Source: Cercospora beticola (Eukaryota; Ascomycota; Dothideomycetes; Mycosphaerellales; Mycosphaerellaceae). From it: a stretch of 64,000 nucleotides of DNA. The notes under the pieces were generated by a model. The model made no database searches and was not told the origin of the DNA. It was given only the letters and a program-made list of their open reading frames with translations. Where the stretch lies: assembly GCF_033473495.1 (NCBI RefSeq), contig NC_088943.1, positions 600,001 to 664,000 on the forward strand, read 5' to 3'. Positions 53,820 to 64,000 of the stretch are shown one piece after another. Within the stretch, counting starts at the first letter, position 1. Each line of letters opens with the position of its first letter. Position numbers and translations under genes: made by a program.

Positions 53820-55111
53820 ATGCCGCGTCTCCACCTATTGCTGCTGGCACTGCTCGTGGCTCTCGCCGCTGCATGGACCAAAGAGGACCACGAAATCTTC
53901 CGCCTGCACGATGAGGTCCAGAAGTCCGAGGGCACCAATGCCACCTTCTATTCCTTCCTCGGCATCAAGCCGAACGCTGGGCAGGAAGACATCAACAAGG
54001 CCTATCGCAAACTCTCCCGCACGCTGCATCCCGACAAGGCTCGGAGCAATTGGATAGCCAACTACAACAAGCCCACGCCCGTCAAGACAAAAGCTGGAGC
54101 CAAGCCGACTGTACATGTGCAGAAAGACAAAAAGCCCAGCCAAGGCGAGATCAAAAAGTTCAACAAGGAAGCCAGCGCGAGGTTCGAGAGATTGTCCTTG
54201 GTAACAGGTGTCCTGCGCGGACCAGAAAGAGATCGCTACGACCACTTCCTCAAGAACGGTTTCCCAACATGGAGAGGCACAGGATACTACTACGAACGCT
54301 TCCGCCCAGGTCTCGGCTCCGTTCTCTTCGGCCTCTTCGTCTTTGTTGGCGGAGGAGTCCACTACGCCGCTCTGTACCTCTCCCACAAACGCCAAAAAGA
54401 GTTCGTCGAGAAGTATATCAAACACGCCCGCCGCGTCGCCTGGGGTGACGAAGGCGGCATCGGAGCGATCCCAGGTCTCGGCGGAGCTATCTCACCACAG
54501 CAAAACGGAGGCAACACCCCCGACAACGAAGAAAGCATGCAATGGAACCGCAAGCAAAAGCGAGAGATGGAACGCCAAAAGAAGAAGGAAGGCAAGAACC
54601 CCTCCAAAGCCAACAAAGCTCGCCTCGCGCAAAAGGCCAAAGAAGACGGTATCAGCACTCCAGTAGAATCAGAAGTCATTTCTGGGCCCGTCGGAGCCAA
54701 AAAGCGGACCGTGGCCGAAAACGGCAAGATCCTCATCGTCGACAGCGTGGGAAACGTCTTTCTGGAAGAAGAAACCGAAGAGGGCGATACTCAGGAATTC
54801 CTCCTCGATGTAAGTTACCACATCCCCCAATTCTCCCCCAAAACCCCAACTAACCTATCTCTTTCTCCTCACAGCCCAACGAACTCCCCACCCCCTCAAT
54901 CAAAGACACTTTCCTCCTCCGCCTCCCTATCTTTCTCTATAACAAATCTCTCGGCCGCGTCTTCGGTAAAACACAAGATGCGGCATTGGCAGATCTCGTG
55001 GGCGAGGATGGAGAAGGAGAAGAGAGCGATGAGACGAATGCTTTGCAATCCGCTACCGCGCCGAATGCGAATGGGGAGACGAGGAAGCGGAGAACAAAGA
55101 ATAAGTCATGA
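53820..55111 (+). CDS. ER-membrane DnaJ-like protein (Erj5-type)
   Basis: Two exons (53820-54809, 54875-55111) encode 408 residues. The signal peptide is [19 protein letters not shown]. The J domain (about residues 40-135) starts [20 protein letters not shown] and has the HPD motif in TLHPDKA, a long insert typical of fungal Erj5, then [30 protein letters not shown] membrane segment [22 protein letters not shown] follows near residue 165, then Lys-rich cytosolic sequence. J-proteins stimulate Hsp70 (Kar2/BiP in the ER). The 65-nt intron (GTAAGT...CTAACC...ACAG) joins LLD to [18 protein letters not shown]; reading through it gives unrelated text. The C-terminus is basic (RKRRTKNKS). Confidence 0.9.
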
Positions 55112-55602
55112 CCTAGATCTTCTGGGTCGAAAAAGTTAAGCTAGGATTGTGTAAATCTAAGGATAGAAGAATATAAAAATGCTACAGTATGAACATGAAT
55201 GCAGTGGATGGTTGTACATTTTGTGAAGCGTGAAGATGTTGTAAATGATTTTCGTGGTATGAGCGAGCTGTTTGGTCTGTCGAAGCTTACCCATTCCCGC
55301 TAGAGATTCTGCTGACGCTCACTACTGAGATAGAATCGAAAGACAGATCAGCAAGTCCAGCTCCCCTGCGAGCATGAGAGATACAACGAGAATTTCAGGA
55401 ACGGCAGAGCTTGGGAGAAAGAACCGAGATCCTATACATGCCAATCGTCTCAAGTCATTTCTTCATCATACACCTCCAGATCTATCTTCAACCTGATCAT
55501 ACTCATACAACCTGCCACGCTATGCTGTCCGAATCGCACAAGGTCTCTAACCCATCAATGTCTCACTCACCCAGCCAAGTACAGGTCTGCTCTCAAGAGC
55601 GC
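55112..55602. other. Convergent intergenic region
   Basis: 3' flanks of the J-protein and the membrane-protein gene. Nothing recognised. Confidence 0.4.
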
Positions 55603-56481
55603 CTAGGCCGAAGACGAAAGCGTAGTAGGCCGAATAACAATCTCCTCCTGCGACGTCGTCGAACTCGCAGTACCCTTCGGCGCATCCACAAAAGTCGTCT
55701 GCGTGAGAGTCGGCCCCGGTGGAGTTTCCGTAATGACCGTCACACTCGTGACAGTGCTTTGCGTAGGCTTGACGGTGACGAACGCGATAGAGCTGGAAGT
55801 AGTCGAAGAGGCTCCTCCGAGTCCTAGACTTCCCAGTATACCAGCGATATCTGATGCCATGGCTGCTGCTTGCGAGGAAGCGTTGGTTGTGGAGGTGGAA
55901 GTCGTAGTGGGAGAGGTGGATGGTGTGGCGGTGATGGTGACGAGCTCGGTCGTGATATGCTGCTGCTCTGCGCCAGCTTGACCAGGGATAATGAAGTTGG
56001 GGGCGATGTTGATCGCGGGCTGCTGCTGACTGCTGTCACAAACTGCGGCGACAGCAGAGCCTTGGCCTGCCCATGGGAAGAGTCGAGCTGGGGCGTTGTT
56101 GTAGAGGCCGATGATGGTGTACGCGAAGATGATGGTGCTTTCGAAGAAGAGTGTGATCATAAGCACAACGAAGAGAGCAAGTGGCATATGAATGCCAGAT
56201 CTCTTCTTGGGCTCCGGGTAATGCTCTCGCACGTATTCGCGCGGCGTGTGAGGTGGCGGCGGAGGTGGTGCAGGAGGCGCGACACCAAACAAGGTGGAGA
56301 AGCGTGGTGGATAATCTTTCTTATCATGGCATTCGTGGTCGTTGAGTTGTGAGGAAGGATAGCCATTCTTCTTCAGCGCCATGTCTGCATCTTCCATCTC
56401 CGCAGGCGCTCGTCCGGGCTGGCTGTCCTCGTGCGTCATCTCCTCGTTGACTTTCTTCTCGAAATGGCTGGAGAAAGACAT
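55603..56481 (-). CDS. Single-pass membrane protein, Ser/Thr-rich outside
   Basis: A single exon of 292 residues starts MSFSSHFEKKVNEEMTHED. A charged, Pro-rich cytosolic part (about residues 1-105, with PPAPPPPPPHTP) precedes one strong membrane segment (MPLALFVVLMITLFFESTIIF). Beyond it are NNAPARLFPWAGQGSAVAAVCDS and a Ser/Thr-rich stretch (TPSTSPTTTSTSTTNASSQ) likely O-glycosylated. No known domain; similar type II or type III membrane proteins with Thr-rich ectodomains are common in fungi, some as wall sensors, but that role is not shown here. An in-frame upstream Met at 56583 would add 34 residues; MSFSSHF was chosen because the upstream part has no coding character. Confidence 0.75.
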   Translation of the reverse strand: MSFSSHFEKKVNEEMTHEDSQPGRAPAEMEDADMALKKNGYPSSQLNDHECHDKKDYPPRFSTLFGVAPPAPPPPPPHTPREYVREHYPEPKKRSGIHMPLALFVVLMITLFFESTIIFAYTIIGLYNNAPARLFPWAGQGSAVAAVCDSSQQQPAINIAPNFIIPGQAGAEQQHITTELVTITATPSTSPTTTSTSTTNASSQAAAMASDIAGILGSLGLGGASSTTSSSIAFVTVKPTQSTVTSVTVITETPPGPTLTQTTFVDAPKGTASSTTSQEEIVIRPTTLSSSA

Positions 56482-58332
56482 GTTTTGAAGTCGCTGGAGA
56501 TACGGATATTCGGAAATGCAGTTTGCTGTTCGTCGCTTTTTGTAATAGGAGTCGTAAGTGTCGTGAATGTCGTGAGTGAGCAATTGCCTGCAATTGTCTC
56601 GTTCAAAATGTATATGGTATCGTCAAAGGACCCTGGCAAACGACTCTTCAATGCTGCGAGAGCGCCCGGCGCCGTAAAGTCTATTGGCAGTACGCCGTAC
56701 AAGGTCGTTGTTCCAAGACAAAGAGCGTTCGACCAGCAAAGCAATATTAACAAAGGTCTCGCGCAGCGAAGTGAAAGAAACAGTAACGAAAGAGAAAAAC
56801 TCGACAAACACGTGAGGCCGTCAAACGCGTGAATGTCGAAAGAAGAGTTGGAAGAGGAGAGGCTTGTGAACGAGTATGCAGACACACTCCGAGACTGCCC
56901 TTCGGGGCCGCGTTGCAGACCTACACTTCACGTCTGTGTCGTTGAACAAACACTCGCCTCGGCTATAGTGTGGACTTCGTAGGGGCCAATGGTGCATGCC
57001 TACCAGATGTCGTCGGAACAGTTCTTCGTTACACACGGCGGCTTGCGTCGAGCCATCAGTGCCGTTGCTGTAAGCGCTTGGCTGTGGTTGTAGGATGGAA
57101 GAAAGCTGAAGCAGATGTCGCGGGTGGGGCTTGTGTCGAGTGACTGCCAAGAGCTTCCATGATTGGTTGAACGTCGCTTCTCTATTTTGGGCATCGAGAC
57201 CGCGCTTGCTTGCTTGACGCGACACCATGGTCCATAAACATGAACATGAACATGAACATCCTGCCGATATTAGTTGCATTCTGTGCAATTCCCACGTGCC
57301 TGAGCAGAGCGCGAAACTTAGCCTGCGAAAGCACATGACAGTATCGGGGTCACCGTCATCACAAGCGCAATAGAGCAGACTTCACCAGCCAACGACCGTG
57401 GCCTTTAAGAATAGCGCATTGGAAGAATGCCAGCGGTCCGCCACTGCTCGATGCTCACTTTTGCAAGTAAGATAGAGTCGAAAATCATGACAGCCTGAGG
57501 CTCGTGGGATTCGCGCCACAGCCTGTACACATTTCCATGCTCATGCAGTTTACCGGCTTTGAACACTTTCCTCCGCGCGGAGGTTATTGGTCATCTCAGC
57601 CTTGATTTTTCTGCGCGGAGGTCTGTGGTCATCTCAGTGACGGACACCGTCGCTATCGCCAAAAGCACGCCGCCGCGCTGCAAAAAGAAACCAAGCCGAA
57701 CCCCTGGCTCGAACCTTGAACCACCAGAACACTAACAAAACAGCAAAAAGATAGCCCGACGACTCTCCTGCGAGTCGGCAGACATCTTTTAAGGAACCAA
57801 GGATCACACTAGTACTCGGCATTTCGCAGTGTGCCTGCTGACCTACGACTGGGGCACCTTTCCTAAGCCATCCTGAAAGGTGGTACCGAATCGATTTCAT
57901 GAGTAAGCAGGATTGCAGCGGAGTTATATAGCTTGAAACTGAGGCGGCGGCGGTGCGGTGGCTGAGGGGTACGTGAATGGAATGGGTTGGAGTTGAAGGG
58001 GTTTCAATCAATGTTGGTGGCGGGGCAGGGAACAGGTAGCGGGCAGCAAGAAACAATGCTTTGACGGGACCGGGAGTCTCAGAATCATTCACATGCTGAG
58101 GGGCTCGACCGATCGATTGATAGTGTTCTGCGAAGTGAGCAATGGCTCCACTGAGGACTCTCACATGTAAGTAAGTCACCACGTAATTACATGGCTCACA
58201 TGCCATCTGCTTGCAGCCATGGACACTCACGCACATGGTGTTGAATTGAGCGCGAAGGATATCTTCCACCGTCTTCAGACATTCCTCTCCCACACCACAA
58301 CCAAGTTGCAGTTCCATAGCACTGGACTCCCG
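56482..58332. other. Gene-free interval
   Basis: About 1.85 kb without a supported gene. It has a CATGAA hexanucleotide run near 57238-57258 and a 25-bp direct repeat at 57575-57637. A 257-codon minus frame (57634-58407) overlaps the start of the RRM-like gene and carries no motif. Confidence 0.5.
57575..57637. repeat. 25-bp direct repeat, 38-bp period
   Basis: GCGCGGAGGT(T/C)...TGGTCATCTCAG occurs at 57575-57599 and 57613-57637. It lies about 700 bp upstream of the RRM-like gene and could be a repeated regulatory site. Confidence 0.7.
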
Positions 58333-60795
58333 ATGGACTTCAACGCTCTGGCTTCCCAGCTGGCCGGCCTGGGCCCACCGCCTCCGGGGATCAGTAACTC
58401 CATCCATATGCCGAACAACGGCATGTCAGAAAGCTTCATGAACCTACTCTACCGCAATGCGCAGCTGGAGACTGAGCTGCGCCTGGTCAAGGACCAGCTC
58501 GCACAAGCTCAGCAATCGACCCAATACCTCCTTCGTCTATTGAGTGGCTCGTCGAATCTGCAACCAGCACACAATATGAACAATGGTGCAGAACCGCCCT
58601 CCGACACCATTCTTCCCGTCATGCGCAAGGATTCGGTCACAGAGGTCTTGGAGAAGCCGAAGGAGTCAGTTCCTGCGGCTCCGTTAGTCAACTTCGAAGG
58701 AACAGATTCGCTTCTTGACCTCAACGCCGTTGAGGCTGCAGCAGGCAACACTGAGCCAGCGTTACAAGCTCACATCCACCCTCGAAAACTGAAACCAGAT
58801 TCCATCGGCCTCGGGATCTCCCAAACCAGCTCATCTCGAAGCAGCATCGCAATGACCACCACCGAAGAAGCAACCCCTTCGTCGAGCTTCGCCAATCCAA
58901 GCTTCAGGCAGCAGCAGCAGCAGCCTGGCTTCACCATCAGACAGAGCGACGGCACTTCGATGTTCGTTCCAACGCCATCAATGGACAACCCATTGGAGAC
59001 GCCCTTCCGCAGCATGACTTCTTCTGAATCACTACCGATTCTTGGGCACGAGCACCGCAGTCTGGCAGGCAAAGCATTTGTCTGGGTGGAGATGACATCA
59101 GAAGAGCTCACTGAAGTCATTGCACGATATGCCAAGGAGCATCCGAGACATACTGCGGAGGAGTATCGCAGCTATTTTGAGGATGTCATTCGGCCCGCGT
59201 ACCATCAGCAGGAGAGGGAAAGAGCGCAGGCCAGAGAGGCACGTGGAGAGAATGGGAGCGTTGCGAAGGATATCGGGGAGCCGAGCACGAACTCATCTCA
59301 ATTTGGTGGCGAGCAAGAAGGCGCCGCTGAAGCGTCCAGTCTAGAAGGCGAGTCGTCCGGTGAGCCAATCGAGACGCAGACGTTGGTGGATGAGATTCCG
59401 ACTGTTGTGGAGAAGGTACCGCCGGAAGTGAAGGACGATGTCTGCAACTCAGAGTTGGCAAACGTGGCTAGCAGCACGTCCGTCCGGTTTTTAGAAGAAA
59501 AGTCGTCAGAAGCTCTTCTCACGCGAGCCGGACCACGCTCTGATGAGCAAACGCCGCCAAACGGGCTTGGAGCCGAATTTGACGCGATCGGAGGGTCCTT
59601 GGTGGCAAAGGAGCTGGAGTTTGAGGCATCGGGCGACTTTGCTCCCGAACCTGAACTTGTGCTGGCAGCAGCCAACGTGACGCCCAGCACGACCGTCACC
59701 AGCACACCATCGACAGCCGACTACCAGCCTCCTCGCCTCTACAATCCCGCAGCTCTCGGCGACGCCAAAATCCTCCAAGCTGAGTTCCAAAACCGAGTGC
59801 CATCTCGTGGCCGTCGTCATATGGATCGAAGCTCTCGGCCAGAACGACACGACTCCAAAGTTTCAAACTACCCGGGAGGATGCGATCGCCAAGGCTTCAA
59901 CAACACATCATACATCACCTATCCCAATGAGATACAGGACCTCTTCGCCACTGCTGCCGAATGCGACGAGCACCCCCAGCGATCGGTTCTGGTGACCAAC
60001 ATCCCGCCCTCCACCACACTCCTCGACGTCCTCTCCACAATCCACTCAGGCCAGATCTTCTCCTCAATCTTCCTCGACACAAGCGGCATGCGCACCAATC
60101 CACCAATCTCAACCGCCACTGCCCTGTTAACCTTCGTCCACGGCCGAGACGCCCTCGACTTCACCAAGAACTCTATCCAACACCCTTTCAGCGTTCAACT
60201 CCTACCCACAGTATCCCGCCCCATCCACCCCTCAATTGGATCGTCCACCCGCATCCTCTCCATCTCCGACCCAAAGAACATCTGGACCCCCAACGAAGTC
60301 GTCCTCCGCCTAATCGCCAACGGAGTCCCTCACCCGCTCAAAGCCGAATCCTCCACAGAAACCCCAGGACTCCTTCTCTTCCACTTCGCCAGCATGCCCG
60401 AAGCACAAGTCGCCTACCACGCCATATCCCGCGACTACGCTTTCTTCGGCAACGTCGAAAAAGGCTACTTCAAGGATCCCTGCGACAACAACAAACCCCT
60501 TCCTACCCACAGAGACGAAGATCCAGTGCAAGTCCAAGACACTACCACTCCCCTCAACCCTTCTCAGCACCACTCCAAGCCTCAAAAGCAACAACAAAAT
60601 GTCGACGAGACAGATGGCTCGGAGGTCGAAACCTCCCATACTCTCCTCTCTGTGGACCCAGTCAATCAATCCTCCCTCCTCAAATCTCACTCCCAACTTC
60701 CACCACCACCACCGCCATGTCCAGCAAAAACAATCCCCTACTCCTCCGGAATCCACACCAAAATCCCCTACCAATCCATCATGTTCGAAGGATGA
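58333..60795 (+). CDS. Fungal RRM-like protein with long disordered regions
   Basis: A single exon of 820 residues starts MDFNALASQLAGLGPPPPG. A coiled-coil-like helix (MNLLYRNAQLETELRLVKDQLAQAQQ) is followed by long low-complexity sequence with a QQQQQ run. A small helical motif, SEELTEVIARYAKEHPRHTAEEYRSYFEDVIRPAY (read in two parts), lies near residues 255-290. The C-terminal RRM-like unit starts SVLVTNIPPSTTLLDVLSTI and continues GQIFSSIFLDTS, ATALLTFVHGRDALDF, then a second beta-alpha segment (RILSISDPKNIWTPNEVVLRLIANGV). The end is Pro/Ser-rich. Probably RNA-binding; the target is unknown. The RNP1 core is degenerate, so binding should not be assumed. An in-frame Met at 58219 adds 38 doubtful residues. 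Confidence 0.78.
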   Translation: MDFNALASQLAGLGPPPPGISNSIHMPNNGMSESFMNLLYRNAQLETELRLVKDQLAQAQQSTQYLLRLLSGSSNLQPAHNMNNGAEPPSDTILPVMRKDSVTEVLEKPKESVPAAPLVNFEGTDSLLDLNAVEAAAGNTEPALQAHIHPRKLKPDSIGLGISQTSSSRSSIAMTTTEEATPSSSFANPSFRQQQQQPGFTIRQSDGTSMFVPTPSMDNPLETPFRSMTSSESLPILGHEHRSLAGKAFVWVEMTSEELTEVIARYAKEHPRHTAEEYRSYFEDVIRPAYHQQERERAQAREARGENGSVAKDIGEPSTNSSQFGGEQEGAAEASSLEGESSGEPIETQTLVDEIPTVVEKVPPEVKDDVCNSELANVASSTSVRFLEEKSSEALLTRAGPRSDEQTPPNGLGAEFDAIGGSLVAKELEFEASGDFAPEPELVLAAANVTPSTTVTSTPSTADYQPPRLYNPAALGDAKILQAEFQNRVPSRGRRHMDRSSRPERHDSKVSNYPGGCDRQGFNNTSYITYPNEIQDLFATAAECDEHPQRSVLVTNIPPSTTLLDVLSTIHSGQIFSSIFLDTSGMRTNPPISTATALLTFVHGRDALDFTKNSIQHPFSVQLLPTVSRPIHPSIGSSTRILSISDPKNIWTPNEVVLRLIANGVPHPLKAESSTETPGLLLFHFASMPEAQVAYHAISRDYAFFGNVEKGYFKDPCDNNKPLPTHRDEDPVQVQDTTTPLNPSQHHSKPQKQQQNVDETDGSEVETSHTLLSVDPVNQSSLLKSHSQLPPPPPPCPAKTIPYSSGIHTKIPYQSIMFEG

Positions 60796-61520
60796 GCTGA
60801 GTTAAAACGCCCATCCACAATCAACCTCACTCTGTCCCCTCTTTCTACTCTCCTTCCTCCCTCTCCTCTCACTGGGAATTCGACGGATCATCTCTGCTCC
60901 ACACTGCAATCAGTCAGTCAATCAATCAGAAAGGAAGGAGAGAGGAGGGGGCCACGACGTGAAGAATGAAAGACTACGGATATGGACTGGACTGGACTGG
61001 ACATGGGCGGAAGGAAGGAAGAGAATAAATGAATGAATAATGAGCGATGTTACGATTGGCTTGAGTTTGATCTTGGTCTTGAGGAAGGAAGGGAGGAAGG
61101 GAGGAAGGAGGCGTGCGTGTAGTGGGACCACGATGCATTCTTGGACTTGGAGTCATGGTTCTTAGCGAATGAAATTCAATCTTTGCTCTCTCGGTTTGCG
61201 TGCAAGTGTGAGGATGCCTAGTGATGCTTGTTGATCCATCTGTCCTCTGTGGCTGTACTTCCAGCAAGCATGTCATTCAGAAATTGAGAAGACATTGGGG
61301 CATCGAACGTGAACGGTAAAAGACGCGGGTAGAAACTCAATGCATTCTTTTTTGGAATTACTACAATTAAACAAGTTGCCGTAACTCATGACCCGTTAAC
61401 ATCTTCATCTCGAATGCATCTTTTCCTGGATGGGTACTGCCGTGAAAAATTGCCGTACCGCTTCGCTCAATGACATTACCAAAATCCATTACGTGTGCCG
61501 CACTTTCCATCACAACCCTC
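60796..61520. other. Convergent intergenic region with simple repeats
   Basis: About 725 bp with short tandem repeats: TGGAC x4 near 60982, GGAAGGAAG-type near 61086, CAGT/CAAT near 60912. No gene was recognised. Confidence 0.5.
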
Positions 61521-62170
61521 TTACATGGCCAAGCCGAACACGGCGAGGAGTCCTGTGACAAGGATACCGGTGCCGTAGTTCTGAGCAAGGTGAATGGCAG
61601 CGCTGTCGGAGGCGGATGGAGTAGCCGAGGACTCGGTGCCAGTGGTCTCGCTGGCTCCGGTCTCTTCACTGCCGGTCGAGGAGGAGGTTGGGGTAGCGCT
61701 GGCAGAAGCAGAAGAGCTGTCGCCGCCCTCGGCCTCGGTGGCGTTCTGTGTGCCGCAAGTGACCGACTCGCAAGCAGCCTGTCCGTCGCGGTCGTCGGGG
61801 TGGCTCAGGACGCAGTTGGTCCTCCACTGCTCGCAGATGAAGAAGGGCAGGGTCTGGGTGTAGTCGGAGATGTTGCGGGCTTCGCCATCGGGGCAGGAGC
61901 AGTCGTATGTCAATTGTTCCTGGCACACAGTCAGCGTGTCGGTCTCGACCGGGCTCATTTTGATCGACTCACAGCATCGCAAGTGTTGGTCTCGGCGCGG
62001 CCGCCGCAGATCTGTGGGCAAGCAATGGTCTGTCCACGGCACCACGAAGCTCTGAGCGAGGAGGGGACCTCGCTGGCGGTGATGCTCAGGTTGCCCGATG
62101 TGGAGTAGTTCTGGGCGCTGGCGACAGCGGACAGGGCCGCGAAGGCGACGGCGAGGGTGGTGCGGAACAT
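61521..62170 (-). CDS. GPI-anchored cysteine-rich wall protein (DUF7707-like)
   Basis: Two exons (62170-61973, 61919-61521) encode 198 residues. The signal peptide MFRTTLAVAFAALSAVASA is followed by QNYSTSGNLSITASEVPSSL, SWCRGQTIACPQICGG and NTCDAEQLTYDCSCPDG, then PFFICEQWRTNCVLSHP and CESVTCGT. The Cys pattern and IPxxVPxxxRxxWCxxQxxxCPxxC-type motif match a fungal family of secreted, GPI-anchored proteins. A Ser/Thr/Ala-rich region follows and a hydrophobic tail GTGILVTGLLAVFGLAM fits GPI attachment. The 53-nt intron (GTGAGT...CTGACTG...CCAG) joins CDA to EQLTYDC. Location: cell wall or plasma membrane, outer face. No enzymatic motif. Confidence 0.86.
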
Positions 62171-63346
62171 GGTGACCGTGGGGACGAGGGTTGGATTGAT
62201 GGATGGGGGTGGATCTGCTAAACCACAGTGCGCGTCAGTGTCACGGTCAATTGACGCGGCCTCGTTGGCTGGTTGCCAGGCTGATGAGCGCGGCGCGCCG
62301 ATCGGGTGGTGGACCAACCTTTTTGGGTTTGCAGCTGCAGTGGTCAATGGATATCGATGGAGTTGTGTTGCAGAGGCTCGTCGATGGAGTGTCGAAGCGA
62401 GAGTTGGACGGAGCGAGTGCGCGACGAGGGAGTGCTGGAGCGAGGGCAGCAGTGGCAGGTGCGCGGCGGAAGCGACGACTTTATCATGGCAACGAGGAGT
62501 GCGAGCGGAGCGTCCGTGCAGCAATAGCTCTCCACACTAACTTAGGTTGCTGCCGCCTCCGAGGAGGAAAACTGCTCTCAGGAACGGGTCTCACTCGTCC
62601 AACGTCGGCAGGCGCGTGCGGAAACGACAGAACCATGTTCGAGGTGTCTGCGCTGTTCATCTCACCGTATCGCGCATCTCCAACACGTTCAATGGCTTTC
62701 TGCGGTGGCATCGCGCTGTCAAGAGCACGTTGTCGGGCTGCATGCCTTGCATGGCGCTAATCCCGATCAGGTAGGCGGCTCTTCGAAAGCCTGCCACAGC
62801 AGCGTTGTGCAAAGATTGCCTGCAGCAAACCATTGCCGCTTGTTTCACAGTAATCCCTCCGCACGTTTCCAGACCGGACACCTGCCAAACGCCTGCTGTG
62901 CTCACTGGAAATGCGAGACTGAGTATCACGGGCTGTGGCAACATTGCGAGCATGGGGACGGCGAAGAATCGTGCTCGTTTGCCTCCAAGCCCGCCCAGCC
63001 CACCCAGCCAGGTCGTTGCGCCAGTAGTTAGTGCCATATGCACAGGGCCGCTCATCCGGGAGCAGATACGGTCGGACTGGCACAGCACCGGGTGCGCCAA
63101 GTCGGAGATGACTGAGGGTCGAGCGGCGGAGCTATTGGAACTGCATCACCCACCATTCACTTGAGCAGTGTTTGGAGTGGTGCATGTGAAGTCGTCGGGA
63201 AGCTGCGTTGCTGCAGATCCTGACTCATTTGGGCCCTTCCATCATTGCCCGCCACAACCTGGCCCTCACGCGGGACGCTTTTTTGCCAACGACAAACACA
63301 GCAACCGCATCGACATCGAGTGTCAATTTCAGCGTGGAACCACAAA
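62171..63346. other. Divergent upstream region, possible small ORF
   Basis: About 1.18 kb between the GPI protein and QNS1. A minus frame from an ATG at about 63055 to 62657 (132 codons) reads partly membrane-like text (RARFFAVPMLAMLPQPVILSL...TAGVWQ) but has no family I know; I give it low weight. Confidence 0.35.
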
Positions 63347-64000
63347 ATGACGCGCAAATGCATCCTTGCCACCTCGCAGCTCAATCAGTGGGTGCTCGAC
63401 TACGACGGCAATCGGTGAGTGCTTGATCTGCCAAGCCCTATTCCCTTTCCCGTTGGAGACCGGCAGAACCACGTGCCATCAATCTCGCCAATGCCCTGCC
63501 TGATGCTGATGATGGACGATGCAATTACACTCTCAACCGGACGCTGATTCGCCCACAGGGACCGGATCATTGAAGCGATCAAAACGGCCAAAGCTGCAGG
63601 CGCAAGTTTGATTCTCACGCCCGAGCTATGCATTCCCGGATATGGCCTGCTGGACCACTTTCTCGAGAACGACGTCTATGCAAATTCATGGGACATCGCC
63701 GCTGAGATCATCGCCCATCCAGAATGTCAAGATATCATCATTGATCTGGGCCTACCAGTCCAGCACCGAGGTTGTAGTTACAATGCCCGACTCCTCGCTT
63801 TGAACGGAGAAGTTCTCGCAATTCGACCGAAACTCGACCTCTGCAACGATGGCAACTTCCGTGAGATGCGTTACTTCTCGCCCTGGCCAAGACAACGCGT
63901 AGAGGACTATCACTTGCCGAAGGTCATCTCTGCTCTTGCCAAGAACCAGCGCAAGACACGAATAGGTGAAGTTGCTTTCGAGACGAACGATGCCTCGTTC
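63347..64000 (+). CDS. QNS1: Glutamine-dependent NAD+ synthetase, 5' part
   Basis: Partial: runs off the window end. Exon 1 (63347-63414) encodes MTRKCILATSQLNQWVLDYDGN; exon 2 starts at 63559 with RDRIIEAIKTAKAAGASLIL. The N-terminal glutaminase (nitrilase-like) domain is clear: LTPELCIPGYGLLDHFLE with catalytic Glu, HRGCSYNARLLAL, and AIRPKLDLCNDGNFREMRYF with the catalytic Lys of the Glu-Lys-Cys triad. Typical Qns1 is about 700 residues, so roughly 175 residues are seen here. The enzyme makes NAD+ from deamido-NAD+ using glutamine ammonia. The 144-nt intron (GTGAGT...CTGATT...ACAG) is the longest in this window and splits an Arg codon. Confidence 0.92.

Noticed and set aside
57634..58407. 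257-codon minus frame
   Set aside because: It overlaps the start of the RRM-like gene antisense and contains no conserved motif.

Overview
The window is nuclear DNA from a filamentous ascomycete (Pezizomycotina), most likely a dothideomycete of the Mycosphaerellales/Capnodiales kind. The evidence is single-copy eukaryotic housekeeping genes, short GT-AG introns (mostly 48-71 nt) with CTGAC/CTAAC-like branch sites, fungal-only families (HET/NB-ARC receptors, UstYa/DUF3328, RXT2, fungal GPI-anchored cysteine-rich proteins) and compact intergenic spaces. No virus, CRISPR array, rRNA or convincing tRNA was seen. Exon structures were worked out by hand; wherever exon lengths are given, their sum is divisible by three.

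Layout. 1-2350 is a complex satellite built on CCCAAC/GTTGGG motifs. 2364-13726 holds a HET-NB-ARC-TPR receptor, RXT2, an SRP40/Nopp140-like nucleolar protein, the mitoribosomal GTPase mS29 (DAP3) and a large disordered protein with a Ulp1/C48-type protease core. 15607-18817 holds two small fungal proteins and a COG0523 metallochaperone GTPase. 18848-22916 is the most interesting locus: a secreted precursor with six 28-residue repeats separated by Lys-Arg, flanked by two UstYa-family (DUF3328) genes. This is the minimal signature of a fungal ribosomally made, post-translationally modified peptide (dikaritin/ustiloxin type) pathway. 24160-35753 has eIF3m, the DEAD-box helicase Ded1, a secreted NTF2-like protein, a Baeyer-Villiger-type monooxygenase and ZW10/Dsl1.

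35754-38985 is gene-poor, with a two-copy 139-bp tandem repeat and decayed coding fragments. 38986-43239 has proteasome beta-4 (PRE1), whose ATG is split by an intron, and the SSU processome protein UTP13. 43240-47820 is accessory: repeat and gene relics, a small secreted cysteine-rich protein and two RING-finger paralogues. 48217-64000 has a phosphoglycerate-mutase-like phosphatase, secreted and GPI-anchored proteins, PRA1 overlapping a disordered-protein gene, an ER J-protein, a membrane protein, an RRM-like protein and the 5' part of NAD synthetase QNS1.

Functionally, most genes are unconnected housekeeping functions. The exception is the 18.8-22.9 kb block, where the modifying enzymes and their likely substrate are adjacent and the precursor shares a promoter region with one of them. 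Several genes show gene-structure oddities: an intron inside the NLR P-loop, a split start codon in PRE1, a non-AG acceptor in DED1 and an overlap between PRA1 and its downstream neighbour.
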